This document shows, piece after piece, positions 1 through 9,945 of a DNA stretch of 64,000 nt; the stretch's first letter is position 1, and every line of letters starts with the position of its first letter. Origin of the DNA: Bursaphelenchus xylophilus (lineage: Eukaryota > Nematoda > Chromadorea > Rhabditida > Aphelenchoididae); NCBI GenBank assembly GCA_904066235.2, contig CAJFCV020000003.1, forward strand, positions 2,914,001 to 2,978,000, given 5' to 3'. The notes beneath the pieces are model-generated. The model saw only the letters and a list, made by a program, of their open reading frames with translations, searched no databases and was not told the DNA's origin. Both the position numbers and the translations under genes were made by a program.

Positions 1-83
1 TCTCGAAAATCTTCTTATTCTCTTCTATTCTATTAAAACTGTCGTATTTTACCTTTCCAAAAAATTATTTTACCATTTTCCAG

Positions 84-1350
84 CTCCTTTTCCCTCCTGG
101 CCTCATTTCCCAAAGGAATTTCCCGCCAGTTGAGCAACACAATCAAGAGATTTGCCTCGAATCGACACGTTGTGGTCCCAAGTTATCCTCTCCGCAAGAA
201 GCCTGGGAAAACTGTCAGCATTGAGGTTGCGCAACCAACTGATATTGCGATTTTTGAAAAGTATTGTAAGACTTTATATCATGCGGAGCCGTTGGCCATA
301 GCTTTTGGTGAGTTGTTTTCTTTTTCGCCTTTTTTTGTCGAAGTGATACAAAAAAAGCGTATTTTGTTTTTTTATATCAAACTGTCGGAAAAATAATGAG
401 CACAATGGTGCTACGCCAATCAGGTCGCTGAAGTCAAAAGAAATTTAGTAATTTGTCGCGACACAATTCATTTTCCCGGCAGCGATGCGATTTTTGATGC
501 GGCGGACTGTTCATTATTTTCCCGACAGACTAATAGTCACTCCTTCGAAGGACAGTCAATTATTAGAACTCTTGAGAAAATGTTTTACTTTTTTCATTTT
601 CAAGACTTTTCTAATTTCAGAATGCCCTCCAGAAGAGGTCTATAAGCATTTCACCTTGCCTTTGATCGAACGGGCCCTTCGTTTCCCGTATACTATCATG
701 GTAATGGACGGCGATCAAATGGTTGGATTCAATTTGAGTACCATCGAAGTTTTTGACGAGCACCGGCCTCTCGCGCCGGTTGATGTGGATGACTTTGGAG
801 ATGGTAAGAGATAGTTTTTTTCCATTTTTGGTTTAAAAATGCCCTGATTGGATTTCACTTTCTTCTGTGTTTTAGTAGTCGAATACTACGTGAAATACCA
901 CGGTGTCACGGAGAAGAAGATGAAAGATTTTCTGGGGATTTCTTACTACGCCGGTGACGTTGTCCCCAATTTTATGCCCAAAATGGAACGATATGTCCTG
1001 GGGCATGGTGCGCTGGCTTCGGTGGCTAAGGAGTACACTGGGTAAGGAAAAAATGATAAATTTGGACCTTGTTTAGAAACGGCCTCGTCTCCGCCGTTCT
1101 CATCGAAACTGCCCGTCAAATGGCAGCCGACCGAATTTGCAACTACATTCATGGGAACCCCACGGCCAGTGAGTCGGCGAAAGTGGCGCCAAGAGTTGGT
1201 CTGGCGGAAGTTTGGCGCCTCAACTTCATTGACATCAAAATTGACGGGAAGTTTGCGATCAAGAAGAGAAAAGCCAAAGCCGGCCTTGGAGCAATTGCTG
1301 GGAACTTTGGCCTGGTTCAGGATGTTGCCAAATACGAGTATTTGAAATAG
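84..1350 (+). CDS. GNAT-family N-acetyltransferase, copy A1 (5' end outside window)
   Basis: Exons read as 84-307, 621-803, 876-1041 and 1077-1350; the tiny first exon coding Met-Leu-Arg, seen in the sister genes, must lie upstream of base 1, so the model is 5' partial (about 284 residues when complete). The product looks like a GNAT acetyltransferase using acetyl-CoA; the substrate is unknown. Supporting features are the N-terminal beta-strand/helix (VSIEVAQPTDIAIFEKY), a central strand (MVMDGDQMVGF) and motif A, SVAKEYTGNGL followed by a helix, then EVWRLNF. The Arg- and Ser-rich N-terminus (SRQLSNTIKRFASNR) resembles a mitochondrial presequence. Intron 4 (1042-1076) is only 35 nt. Intron 2 holds a short inverted-repeat element (375-535). 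AATAAA lies just after the stop. Family assignment rests on fold motifs, not on a search. Confidence 0.8.
375..535. mobile_element. Short inverted-repeat element, TCGGGAAAATAATGAGC family, copy 1
   Basis: Lies in intron 2 of the first GNAT gene. Its ends are inverted copies of CTGTCGGGAAAATAATGAGC with a TATCA-like outer edge; the left end reads GTCGGAAAAATAATGAGC and the right end CATTATTTTCCCGACAGAC. The interior has TTGCG/CGCAA-type words shared with the other copies. Too small to encode a transposase, so a non-autonomous (MITE-like) element. Confidence 0.75.
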
Positions 1351-1441
1351 GAATACGAATAAAAGACTTACGAGTTTCGAAATTTGAAGTTATCAAAAAC
1401 AAAAAATGGAAAAAATTTTAAAAAATATAAATAAAAAATTT

Positions 1442-1483
1442 CGGCATTCGGTTGATTTTTCCCTTTCTTCGGCTTAAGTCGGA
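1442..1483 (+). promoter_or_regulatory. Conserved block just upstream of GNAT copy A2
   Basis: The stretch CGGCATTCGGTTGA, then TTTTTCCCTTTCTTCGGCT, ends about ten bases before the ATG. It recurs before copies A3 (3332-3375) and A5 (6608-6649), although surrounding DNA differs. It is probably core promoter or 5' leader; which of the two cannot be told from sequence. Confidence 0.5.
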
Positions 1484-2833
1484 ATGTTACGGTGGGTTTT
1501 ATTTGATTTTTTAAACCTGTTTTCCCGTATTTTATCCCTTACAAAGAATATTATTTATTTTTTTAGCTCCATTTCCCACATTCAGGCTTCATTTTGGAAT
1601 GGAATTCCCATGTGTGGTTTGATCCACACGACAAAGAGATTTGCCTCAAATCGGCACGTTGTTGTGCCAAATTATCCTCTTCACAAGAAGCCTGGGAAAA
1701 CTGTCAGCATTGAGGTCGCGCAACCAAGTGATTTTGGAATTTTTGAGAAGTATTGCAAAACTTTATATCATGCGGAACCCTTGACTATAGCTTTTGGTGA
1801 GTTCATTTTTTATAAGTTTTATTGGATGGCTGAAAATTTTTTTTTTATGTGACAAGACGGTTGGGTAGAAAACCCTTTTTTCCGCATAAAATTGGCAAAG
1901 AAAAAAAAGCAAAAATGTGACATTTTTTCGAGAAATTACTTTTCAACATGTTTTTAATTTGGAACACCTCAGAATGCCCACCGGAAGACATCTACAAGCA
2001 TTTCATGTTGCCCTTGATCGAAACTTCCCTCCGTTTCCCGTATTCGATCATGGTCATGGACGGCGATCAAATGGTCGGATTCTCTTTGACTACCGTCGAA
2101 GTTTTTGATGAGCACCGGCCTCTGGCGCCGCTCAATGTGGATGACTTTGGGCCCAGTAAGGGACAAAAAATTGTTATTTGTGGTTTCTAAACCGCAAAGA
2201 TGGAGTTTCCTTACTGTCTTCCCTTTTTCAGTCGTCGAACACTACGCAAAACTCCACGGTGTCACGGAGAAGAAGATGAAAAATGCCCTGGGAATTGCTT
2301 GCTATGCTTCCGACGTTGTCCCCAATTTTATGCCCAAAATGGAACGATATGTCCTGGGGCATGGTGCGCTGGCATCGGTGGCTAAGGAGTATACTGGGTA
2401 GGGAATTTATTTTTTTTCTGAGATTTTCAAAATTTGCGCCACAAAAATGTCTATGCTGGTCAGCCAAAATTTTAAAATGTATACTCAGTGCTAAGTCATC
2501 GGCATCTCGATAGTTTTTAGACCTGCCAGCAGTAAATTTGGCCATTTTTTCAGAAATGGCCTTGCCTCCGCTATTATCATCGAAAATGCCCGTCAAATGG
2601 CCGCCGATCGGATTTGCAACTACTTTTATGGGAATCCGACAGCAAATGAGACGGGCAGCGTGGCCCCAAAACTTGGCATGCCTGAAGTTTGGCGCCTCAA
2701 TTTCACTGACATCAAAATTGACGGGAAATTTGCGATCAAGAAGAGCAACGTGAAAGCCGGCCTTGGAGCGATCGCTGGGAACTTTGGCCTGGTTCAGGAT
2801 ATTGCCAAATATGAGTATTTGAAAATGGAATAG
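1484..2833 (+). CDS. GNAT-family N-acetyltransferase, copy A2
   Basis: Exons 1484-1491, 1567-1796, 1973-2155, 2232-2397 and 2554-2833 give an uninterrupted 288-residue protein. Exon 1 is ATGTTACG followed by a GT donor, so the third codon (Arg) is split; this start is chosen because the same 8-nt exon precedes the sister genes. The product carries RFASNRHVVVPNYPL after a basic N-terminus, VSIEVAQPSDFGIFEKY, RFPYSIMVMDGDQMVGF, the acetyl-CoA loop EYTGNGL and the closing EVWRLNF-DIKIDGK segment typical of arylalkylamine-type GNATs. The substrate is unknown. Conserved splice phases (2,1,1,2) match every other copy. AATAAA follows the stop. The 3' half was the source of the broken copy at 5973-6362. 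Confidence 0.82.
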
Positions 2834-3331
2834 GAATAAAAGACTTATAATTTTGGAACTTTGAGGACTAAAGTGATTATGTTAAACAAAAAATAAATGT
2901 ATAATAATTTGATCGTTTGAATGTATATTTTTAATAATTAACACTGCTGTTTGGACCACACATGTCCTTGTGGAAGAAGTAATATGACTGTGGATTACAG
3001 CAAATTTCGTAGCCGGGTCATTATTTTTTTCTTTTAAATCGCCCGTTTTGTAGCACGAGGAAAATGCGCTCATGTCAGAACTGGATTGAAACGGCCAAGT
3101 TTGGCCAGAATATTGACTGAAGAGGAGGGAGAACCTCGGCCTTGAAAAGTAATATTGAAAAAAATAGGCGGGGTAAAATACGAAGAACCAAATTGGACTA
3201 TTACTGATGCATTTTCAACGATTTTCCGACCGATTTTTGCAAAAAAGTAAGGCCAACAAATGAAAAATAAAAATAATGAACGAAGTAATCAAAAAATAAA
3301 AAAAATAAAAAAATTTCAAAATTTAAAATTA
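2834..3331. other. Intergenic between A2 and A3
   Basis: AT-rich spacer with no supportable gene. The tract CCAAATTGGACTATTACTG and its surroundings (about 3187-3250) reappear at about 6374-6440, directly after the broken GNAT copy, showing that this spacer was duplicated together with the 3' part of A2. Confidence 0.6.
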
Positions 3332-3375
3332 CGGCATTTCGGTTGAATTTTTCCCTTTCCTCGGCTCAAGCGGGC
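3332..3375 (+). promoter_or_regulatory. Conserved block just upstream of GNAT copy A3
   Basis: CGGCATTTCGGTTGA followed by TTTTTCCCTTTCCTCGGCT, ending about ten bases before the ATG; same block as at 1442-1483 and 6608-6649. Confidence 0.5.
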
Positions 3376-5611
3376 ATGCTACGGTGAGTTTTATTCTGTT
3401 TTTAACTTGTTTTTATCGTATTTTATCTTTGACATAAAATTTGCCTTATTTTTTCAGCCGCATTTCCATTATTCCGACCTCATTTCCGAACGGAGTTTCC
3501 CGCCAGTTGAGCCGCACAATCAAGAGATTCGCCTCGAATCGACACGTTGTGGTCCCAAATTATCCTCTCCACAAGAAGCCTGGGAAAACTGTCAGCATTG
3601 AGGTTGCGCAGCCAAGTGATTTTGGGATTTTTGAGAAGTATTGCAAAACTTTATATCATGCGGAACCCTTGACTATAGCTTTTGGTGAGTTCATTTTTTT
3701 TGACAAACTTTTTCTGTAAGTTTTTTAATGATGGGAATGGGCCAGGAGGCAAAAAAAGAAAAGAAAAAATACGAAACTTTTTTGCAAATCTTGGCACCAA
3801 AATTTACTGTTAAAATTTTGGCGAAAAAAGTTTTTCCTTCTGACCGCTCTCCACGTTTTGCATACTCTCTTGACCGAAAAAAGATCGCTCGATTCCGGTT
3901 GCTTGGACTAGACAGGCCGGGCCGGCGTTTCGGCCCGGCCCGGCCCGGAATATTTAAAATCCAGAATCTCGAAGTGAAAATTGGGTTTGATAATGAAAAT
4001 GAACGCAATGTCAAGACACAATTGGTTTTTTTAAAGTTTTCCTTGTTTTTAGATAGCTATGGAACACAGTATTTATCCATTTACATGATGATAGAAAAAA
4101 ATTTGGTCATAAGGAGTTAGACTTGGGGAGACTTTCGTTTCAATGGGCCGGCCCGGGCCGGGCCGAAGCAAATTTAAAACGGGCCGGGCCGGGCCGACGG
4201 AAAATTTGAAACGGGCCGGGCCGGCCGGAACCCTTCAGGCCGACGGGCCGGGCCGAGATTCCCGGGCCGGCCGACGAGCCATGTCTAGCTTGGACCTATC
4301 CTCGAGACGTTATTTTTTATAGAAGTTATAACACGTTTTTAATTTGGAACACCTCAGAATGCCCACCGGAAGACGTCCACAAGCATTTCATGTTGCCCTT
4401 GATCGAAAATTCCCTCCGTTTCCCGTATTCGACCATGGTAATGGACGGCGATCAAATGGTCGGATTCTCTTTGACTACCGTCGAAGTTTTTGATGAGCAC
4501 CGGCCTCTGGCGCCGCTCAATGTGGATGACTTTGGGCCCAGTAAGAGACGAAAATTTGTTCTTTTTGGGTTAACGAATAATATAACTGACAGGGGAAGTA
4601 CTCCAAGTGCGACGCTCAGACTTTGATGAAACTTGGCACAAATTTGAATAATTTTTTTAAGATATATGCGAGAATCCTCGCGCTTTGCAGGAACAACCGA
4701 GATTTTTAGATCGAAAGTCGGCGAAAATTTAGGACTTTTTGCCGAATTTCGGCACGAAAAGTTTCATGCCTGTTTCTACCGTAAAGGACAATGTTTCTAC
4801 AAAAGATCAAACTTTTTCGCACGAAACTGCCGAAGTTATGGCCAAAAAGCGTTTTCCTCTCTGACCGCTCTCCACGTTTAGCGTGCTCTCTCGGCGGCAA
4901 AAATCGTGCGTCACACTTGGAGTACTTCCCCTGTGAGCTTTTTTTAATTTCCTCTGTTTTCAGTCGTCGAACACTACGCGAAACTCCACGGTGTCACGGA
5001 GAAGAAGATGAAAACTGCCCTGGGAATTGCTTGCTATGCTTCCGACGTTGTCCCCAATTTTATGCCCAAAATGGAGCGATATGTCCTGGGGCATGGTGTG
5101 CTGGCATCGGTGGCTAAGGAGTATACTGGGTAGGGAATTTATTATTATTTTGAGATTTTCAAAATTTGGGCTACAAAAATGTCTATGACGGTCATCCACA
5201 ACTTTTAAATCTACATATATTCTGTGCTAAGTCATCAGCATCTCGACAATTTTTAGACCTGTCAACAGCTATTATATCAGCATCTTGATTTGTTTTAGAC
5301 CTATCAACAATAAAATCTGACCGTGTTTCAGAAATGGCATCACTTCCGTTCTCCTCATCGCAACGGCCCGTCAAATGGCCGCCGATCGGATTTGCAACTA
5401 CGTTTATGGGAATGCGACGGCCACTGAGACGGCCAGAGTGGGCGAGAAGAAAGGTGCGGGCGAGGTTTGGCGCCTCAACTACGATGATATCAAAGTTGAT
5501 GGGGAATTTCCGCTCAGAAAGAGAGAAGGCAAAGCCGGCCTCGGAGCGATCACTGGGAACTTTGGGCTGGTCCAGGATATCGCCAAATACGACTATATGA
5601 AAAGAAAATAG
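3376..5611 (+). CDS. GNAT-family N-acetyltransferase, copy A3 (mosaic)
   Basis: Exons 3376-3383, 3458-3684, 4358-4540, 4964-5129 and 5332-5611 encode 287 residues. The N-terminus MLRRISIIPTSF, then SRQLSRTIKRFASNRH, is basic, hydroxylated and free of acidic residues, as in mitochondrial presequences. GNAT signatures are the same as in A2 (MVMDGDQMVGF; EYTGNGI). Exons 1-4 and the start of intron 4 resemble A2, whereas exon 5 and the 3' flank match A5 with only scattered differences, so the gene is a recombinant. Intron 2 carries a GC-rich element (3909-4287) and intron 3 an inverted-repeat element (4590-4933); both lie clear of splice sites, so the gene can still be spliced. Confidence 0.82.
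3909..4287. mobile_element. GC-rich MITE with 8-bp target duplication (hAT-like)
   Basis: Inserted in intron 2 of A3. The octamer GCTTGGAC occurs directly on both sides (3901-3908 and 4288-4295), consistent with an 8-bp target-site duplication. The ends are inverted (TAGACAGGCC at left, GGCTCGTCGG-type with GCCATGTCTA at right). The interior is dominated by GGGCCGG repeats, a striking GC island in AT-rich DNA. The 8-bp duplication suggests the hAT superfamily. Confidence 0.7.
4590..4933. mobile_element. CAGGGG-ended inverted-repeat element in intron 3 of A3
   Basis: The ends are CAGGGGAAGTACTCCAAGTG and its inverse, flanked on both sides by TGA (4587-4589, 4934-4936), a likely 3-bp target duplication. 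The interior has the recurrent core CCGCTCTCCACGTTTAGCG and CTCTCTCGGCGGC. Related full or decayed copies occur at 7068-7994, 34323-34766 and across 37-44 kb. Three-base duplications of T-N-A type are known for Harbinger-like elements. Confidence 0.75.
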
Positions 5612-5972
5612 GAAATAAAGTTGATCTAGGCCTCTGAATTTGTGTATTTTGAGAGAATGGTTAAAAATATTGGTTGCTCTTTATAGACCACAACAAATTA
5701 AGGAACCAAACACATATGTGACTGTGGGATTTGTGGCCAACAAAATTTCATTGTCAGATCCATGTTGCTTCCTTCAAATCTCCCGTTCTTGTAGCACAGG
5801 CAATACGAATCCGATAAAATTTAAATTGTTTTGTGATCTCAATGAGCCTGGTTGTGACAAAAACTTTCAGCCGTTGAAATCTGTAGCGCTTCCGCCTACG
5901 GTTTTGTTTATGTTATTGGGAAATCACTGCTCTGCTCGTACAGCGCTAACCGACTGTTTGTTTTTGCAAAAT
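5612..5972. other. Spacer between A3 and the broken copy
   Basis: No gene. The sequence parallels the 3' flank of A5 (9105-9440), for example ATATGTGACTGTGGGATTTG in both, so A3 and A5 share not only exon 5 but several hundred bases beyond it. Confidence 0.6.
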
Positions 5973-6362
5973 GACGTTGTCCCCAATTTTATACCCAAAA
6001 TGGAACGATATGTCCTGGGGCATGGTGCGCTGGCATCGGTGGCTAAGGAGTATACTGGGTAGGGAATTTATTTTTTTTTGAGATTTTCAAAATTTGGGCT
6101 ACAAAATGTCTATGACGGTCATCCAAAACTTTAAAATCTATATTCAGTGCTAAGTCATCGGCATCTCGATAGTTTTTAGACCTGCCAGCAGTAAATTTGG
6201 CCATTTTTTCAGAAATGGCCTTGCCTCCGCTATTATCATCGAAAATGCCCGTCAAATGGCCGCCGATCGGATTTGCAACTACTTTTATGGGAATCCGACA
6301 GCAAATGAGACGGGCAGCGTGGCCCCAAAACTTGGCATGCCTGAAGTTTGGCGCCTCAATTT
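5973..6362 (+). pseudogene. Truncated GNAT copy (A4)
   Basis: Contains the 3' part of exon 4 (from GACGTTGTCCCCAATTTTA to the donor at about 6058), a complete intron 4 and the first half of exon 5 (from about 6213), all close to A2. It lacks exons 1-3. It breaks off at CGCCTCAATTTC and continues at once into the A2 downstream spacer, so about 480 bases present in A2 are deleted. The 5' junction joins A3/A5-type 3' flank to exon 4. It cannot make a GNAT protein. Confidence 0.85.
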
Positions 6363-6607
6363 CTACCAAAGCCCCTCAAATTGGACTATTACTGATGCAT
6401 TTTCAACGATTTTCCGACCGATTTTTGCAATAATCGAGACCAAAAATTATGAAAAATTTTAAAAATAGAAAAAAATAAAAAAATTTCGAAATTTACTAGT
6501 CGCGGCAAAAAGTCCTTGGAATTTTCTGCGAGTCTGCACTGTGCACGAACTCGAAAAGTGCTTTTGCACAGTGCAATTTTGTTGATTTTGGCTTATTGTA
6601 AAATTAC

Positions 6608-6649
6608 GGCATTTCGGTTGATTTTTCCCTTTCTTCGGCTGACGTCGGC
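6608..6649 (+). promoter_or_regulatory. Conserved block just upstream of GNAT copy A5
   Basis: CGGCATTTCGGTTGA followed by TTTTTCCCTTTCTTCGGCT before the ATG, as in A2 and A3. Just upstream (about 6500-6600) sits DNA with TTGCACAGTGCAA that the other copies lack. Confidence 0.5.
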
Positions 6650-9104
6650 ATGTTACGGTGAGTTTTATTCACTATCCTCTTCTTTTACCATGTTTTACCC
6701 CTTTACAAAAAACATTTACTTATTTTTCAGCTCCACTTCCCTCATTCCGACCTCATTTTCGAACGGGATTCCTCGCCATTTTGGCGGGACAATCAAAAGA
6801 TTCGCGTCATATCGACAAGTTGTGGTGCCAAATTTTCCTCTCCACAAGAAGCCTGGGAAAACTGTCAGCCTCCAAGTCGCGCAGCCATCGGATCTTGGGA
6901 CCTTCGAGAAGTACTGCAAAACTTTGTACCATCCAGAACCCTTGACTATTGCTCTGGGTGAGTTCATCTTTGCCTCATTTTTAGCGGGGCAAAATTGGCA
7001 TTCTACTTTTCATGCGGAGAAAGAAAGATATTCTCTCAAAAATCTGCTTTTGTCTTGTCTATTTTACAAGGGAAGTACACCAAGTGCGACGCACGTCAAA
7101 CTAGACGAAATGTAAAAAACCGATAGCGAAGTGTCTATTCCGGTCACCGGACTCCTCAGTTTGACGTGCGACGCCCATATTTTCTTCGAATTTTGCCCAC
7201 ACGTCAGGCATAGGGTAAAAGTTCCTTATTTTGGCCACAACTTATAACTTTGCGGAAACTGGTCGGAATTAGCCCAAATTTAGCATGCACGCTCAATTCA
7301 TCGTTGTCAATGCCCGGGCAGTGGATTTAGATAGTGAGGTCCCTTCTTTTTACGTACCACGTTACCCTTCAAAAACGGCTGCAGCCTGTGATTTTACACT
7401 TTATACGATGAAACATGTCCGGAACTAAACTTATTGCCTCCGTATGGAACTAAATGAGTCGTCACAGCCTTCGTAGGTACCCTTAAAACTATAGGGCTAT
7501 TATTATAGTAATTCAGTGCCAGCTAGGTTGAAGCGTTTTTTCCTAACTTTAGTGCCCAAGCTTGGGCGCAGTTCGCGGAGTACCTTTGTTGTGGCCAAAA
7601 TAAGGAACTTTTTCCCACATATCAAATTCGGCTAGTTTTAGGTCGAATTTTTCAGGGGCAACCGGGATATTGTATGAGCTTTGCGGCCAAGAGAGTATGC
7701 GAAAAGCGGAGAGCGGTCAGTGTGGAAAAGCATTTTTTGGCCGTATCTTTTCCAGCTTCTTGCGGAAAAATTGTTTGGGAGAAAATTGCACTCTAGGGTA
7801 TAAATGTATGAAACTTTTTGTGCCAAAGTTCGCCAAAAAAAATTTCCGCTTTTTTGCCAGTTTTCGACCAAAAAATCTTGGTTGTTTCTGCAAAGCGCCG
7901 GCTAGGAGGCTGGCATATCTCTCAGAAAAAATTATTCTAAATTTGTGTCAAGCTTTTTCAAAATCTGAGCATTGCACTTGTGGTTCTTCCCTTGAGAAAG
8001 TTATAATCGACAATTTTTTTCTCTTGCCGTCTCACTTTCTGAACTGTATATTACAAAAGGTTTTAATCATCTCTCAAGTACCACTACAGATTATAGCTGA
8101 AAATTCACGGGGATTGGTGCATGGCTTATAGGCACTGCTCGTTTTCAAAATTACGAAGAAAATCTTACAAGAACTGCTCCCCACGACAGCTTATGTTATA
8201 TGTCATACAAATTCTTCTCAACTTCAAAACTTTTATTTTTCAGGGTGCCCTCCGGAAGACATCTTGAAGTATTTCACCTTGCCCTTGATCGAAAAGTGCC
8301 TCCGTTTCCCGTATTCTATCATGATCATGGACGGCGACCAGATGGTTGGGTTTGCTTTGAGCAAAGTTGAAGTTTTTGATGAGAGCCGAACCTTCGCACC
8401 GGTTGAAGTGGATGACTTTGGGCCAAGTAAGAGACGACAAAATTGCTCTTTGTGGTTTCAGAAGTAATATAGCTGAACTTTCCTTACTTTTTTTTTGTTT
8501 TTCAGTGTTCGACAACTACGCGAAACAACATGGTATCACGGAGAAGAAGATGAAATATTTTCTGGGGCTTGCCTACTACGGTGCCGAAGTTGTCCCCAAT
8601 TTTCTGCCCAAAATGGAACGATACATCTTGGGATTTGGGGCACTGGCGTCGGTCGCTAAGCCGTACACTGGGTAAGGAAGTTGAATTTTTTGAGAGTTTT
8701 AAAATTTGGGCTGTAAACATGTCTGAGTGACTATGAAAAATTAAAAAACATACGTTCAATGTTGAGCTATCAGCATCTTGATTTGTTTTATACCTATCAA
8801 CAATAAAATCTGACCGTGTTTCAGAAATGGCATCAGTTCCGTTCTACTCATCGAAACGGCCCGTCAAATGGCCGCCGATCGGATTTGCAACTACATTTAT
8901 GGGAATGCAACGGCCACTGAGACGGCAAGAGTGGGCGGGAAGAAAGGTGCGTGCGAGGTTTGGCGCCTCAACTACGACGACATCAAAGTTGATGGGGAAT
9001 TTCCGCTCAGAAAGAGAGAAGGCAAAGCCGGCCTCGGAGCGATCACTGGGAACTTTGGGCTGGTCCAGGATATCGCCAAATACGACTATATGAAAAGAAA
9101 ATAG
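6650..9104 (+). CDS. GNAT-family N-acetyltransferase, copy A5
   Basis: Exons 6650-6657, 6731-6957, 8244-8426, 8506-8671 and 8825-9104 give 287 residues. This is the most diverged of the forward genes in exons 2-4 (SYRQVVVPNFPL; MIMDGDQMVGFALS; ASVAKPYTGNGI), while exon 5 is nearly the same as in A3. The acetyl-CoA loop has Pro where the sisters have Glu before the Tyr. Splice phases and the 8-nt first exon are conserved. Intron 2 (6958-8243) is enlarged by an inverted-repeat element that itself contains two further insertions. A poly(A) signal AATAAA follows the stop. Mitochondrial localisation is inferred from the basic N-terminus. Confidence 0.8.
7086..7174. mobile_element. 89-bp inverted-repeat element
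   Basis: Ends GCGACGCACGTCAAACT and its inverse AGTTTGACGTGCGACGC. The interior (CCGATAGCGAAGTGTCTATT, then CCGGTCACCGGACTCC) recurs at 35174-35402. Nested in the element at 7068-7994. Confidence 0.65.
7214..7614. mobile_element. 400-bp MITE, AAAGTTCCTTATTTTGGCC family, copy 1
   Basis: Ends AAAAGTTCCTTATTTTGGCC and GGCCAAAATAAGGAACTTTT are inverted over about 25 bp. A second copy in opposite orientation lies at 26621-27018 in the phosphatase gene; the two align along their whole length. No target duplication is recognisable here. Confidence 0.8.
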
Positions 9105-9945
9105 GAAATAAAGTTGAAATAGGCCTCTGAATTTGTGTATTTTTTTGAGAGAGTGGTTAAAAATATTGGTTGCTCTTTTTAGACCACAACAAATTAATGA
9201 ACCAAACACATATGTGACTGTGGGATTTGTGGCCAACAAAATTTTATTGCCCATATTGCTTCCTTCAAATCGCCCTTTTTGTAGCACAAACAATACGAAT
9301 CCGATAAAATTTAAATTGTTTTTTGATCTCAATGAGCCTGGTTGTGACAAAAATTACAGCCGTTGAAATCCATAGCTCTACCGCCTACGTTTTTTGCATG
9401 TTTTTGGAAAACCCTGCTCTCCTCGTGAAATGCTGATTAAAAGCGTGTTTATGCAGCGCGAGGGCTACAGTGACCTGATCTAGTGGCAAAAACGTACCAT
9501 TTTGCATCCGGGAAGTATCAAAAATGCGGCAAAATACCTCCCTTTCCAAGTGAATAAACCCCGTTTTTGAGGGTCAATAGCCTGTCCGCTTTTGACAACT
9601 AGTCCGTTGTTGAAGTCTCTGGAGTGGTTCTTGGCGTTAAAAGTTGAAACTATTCAATGGAATCGCGTGTATGACGAATCAATAAACTGTGTTATCATTT
9701 GAATTTTTGAATAATAAGTTTTTATTTCTAACTATGTATTATACAAATGATGTTGCCTACAAAAACATCGTTTTGCTGATCAAACAAGACAACGTTTAAG
9801 AGATTTTGTTGTAGTTCCGCCCACAGCTTATATATATATATGTATACATATGTATTTTGGGGGTTTCCAGGTCGTTTGTAATCGAAAGTTTGCAGCTTTT
9901 TTACCAGCAGAAGAGTAGGAGAGCTGGTGACTATAAGCAAGCGAG
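9105..9945. other. Intergenic between A5 and the acyltransferase gene
   Basis: AT-rich spacer without a gene. About 9472-9573 is half of the inverted-repeat element found complete at 37022-37258 (shared: CATCCGGGAAG and GTGGCAAAAA). A short TATATA/TGTATACATA run lies at 9830-9853. Confidence 0.6.

Larger units (their letters stand above)
7068..7994. mobile_element. CAAGGG-ended inverted-repeat element carrying two nested insertions
   Basis: Left end CAAGGGAAGTACACCAAGTG, right end its imperfect inverse (GCACTTGTGGTTCTTCCCTTG). Same family as 4590-4933. It is stretched to 0.9 kb by the elements at 7086-7174 and 7214-7614. The right half contains the family core in reverse (GAGAGTATGCGAAAAGCGGA). 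No clear target duplication remains. Confidence 0.65.

Noticed and set aside
5640..6062. 140-codon frame spanning the A3 flank and the broken copy
   Set aside because: It crosses a recombination junction; only its last part is GNAT exon 4 sequence.
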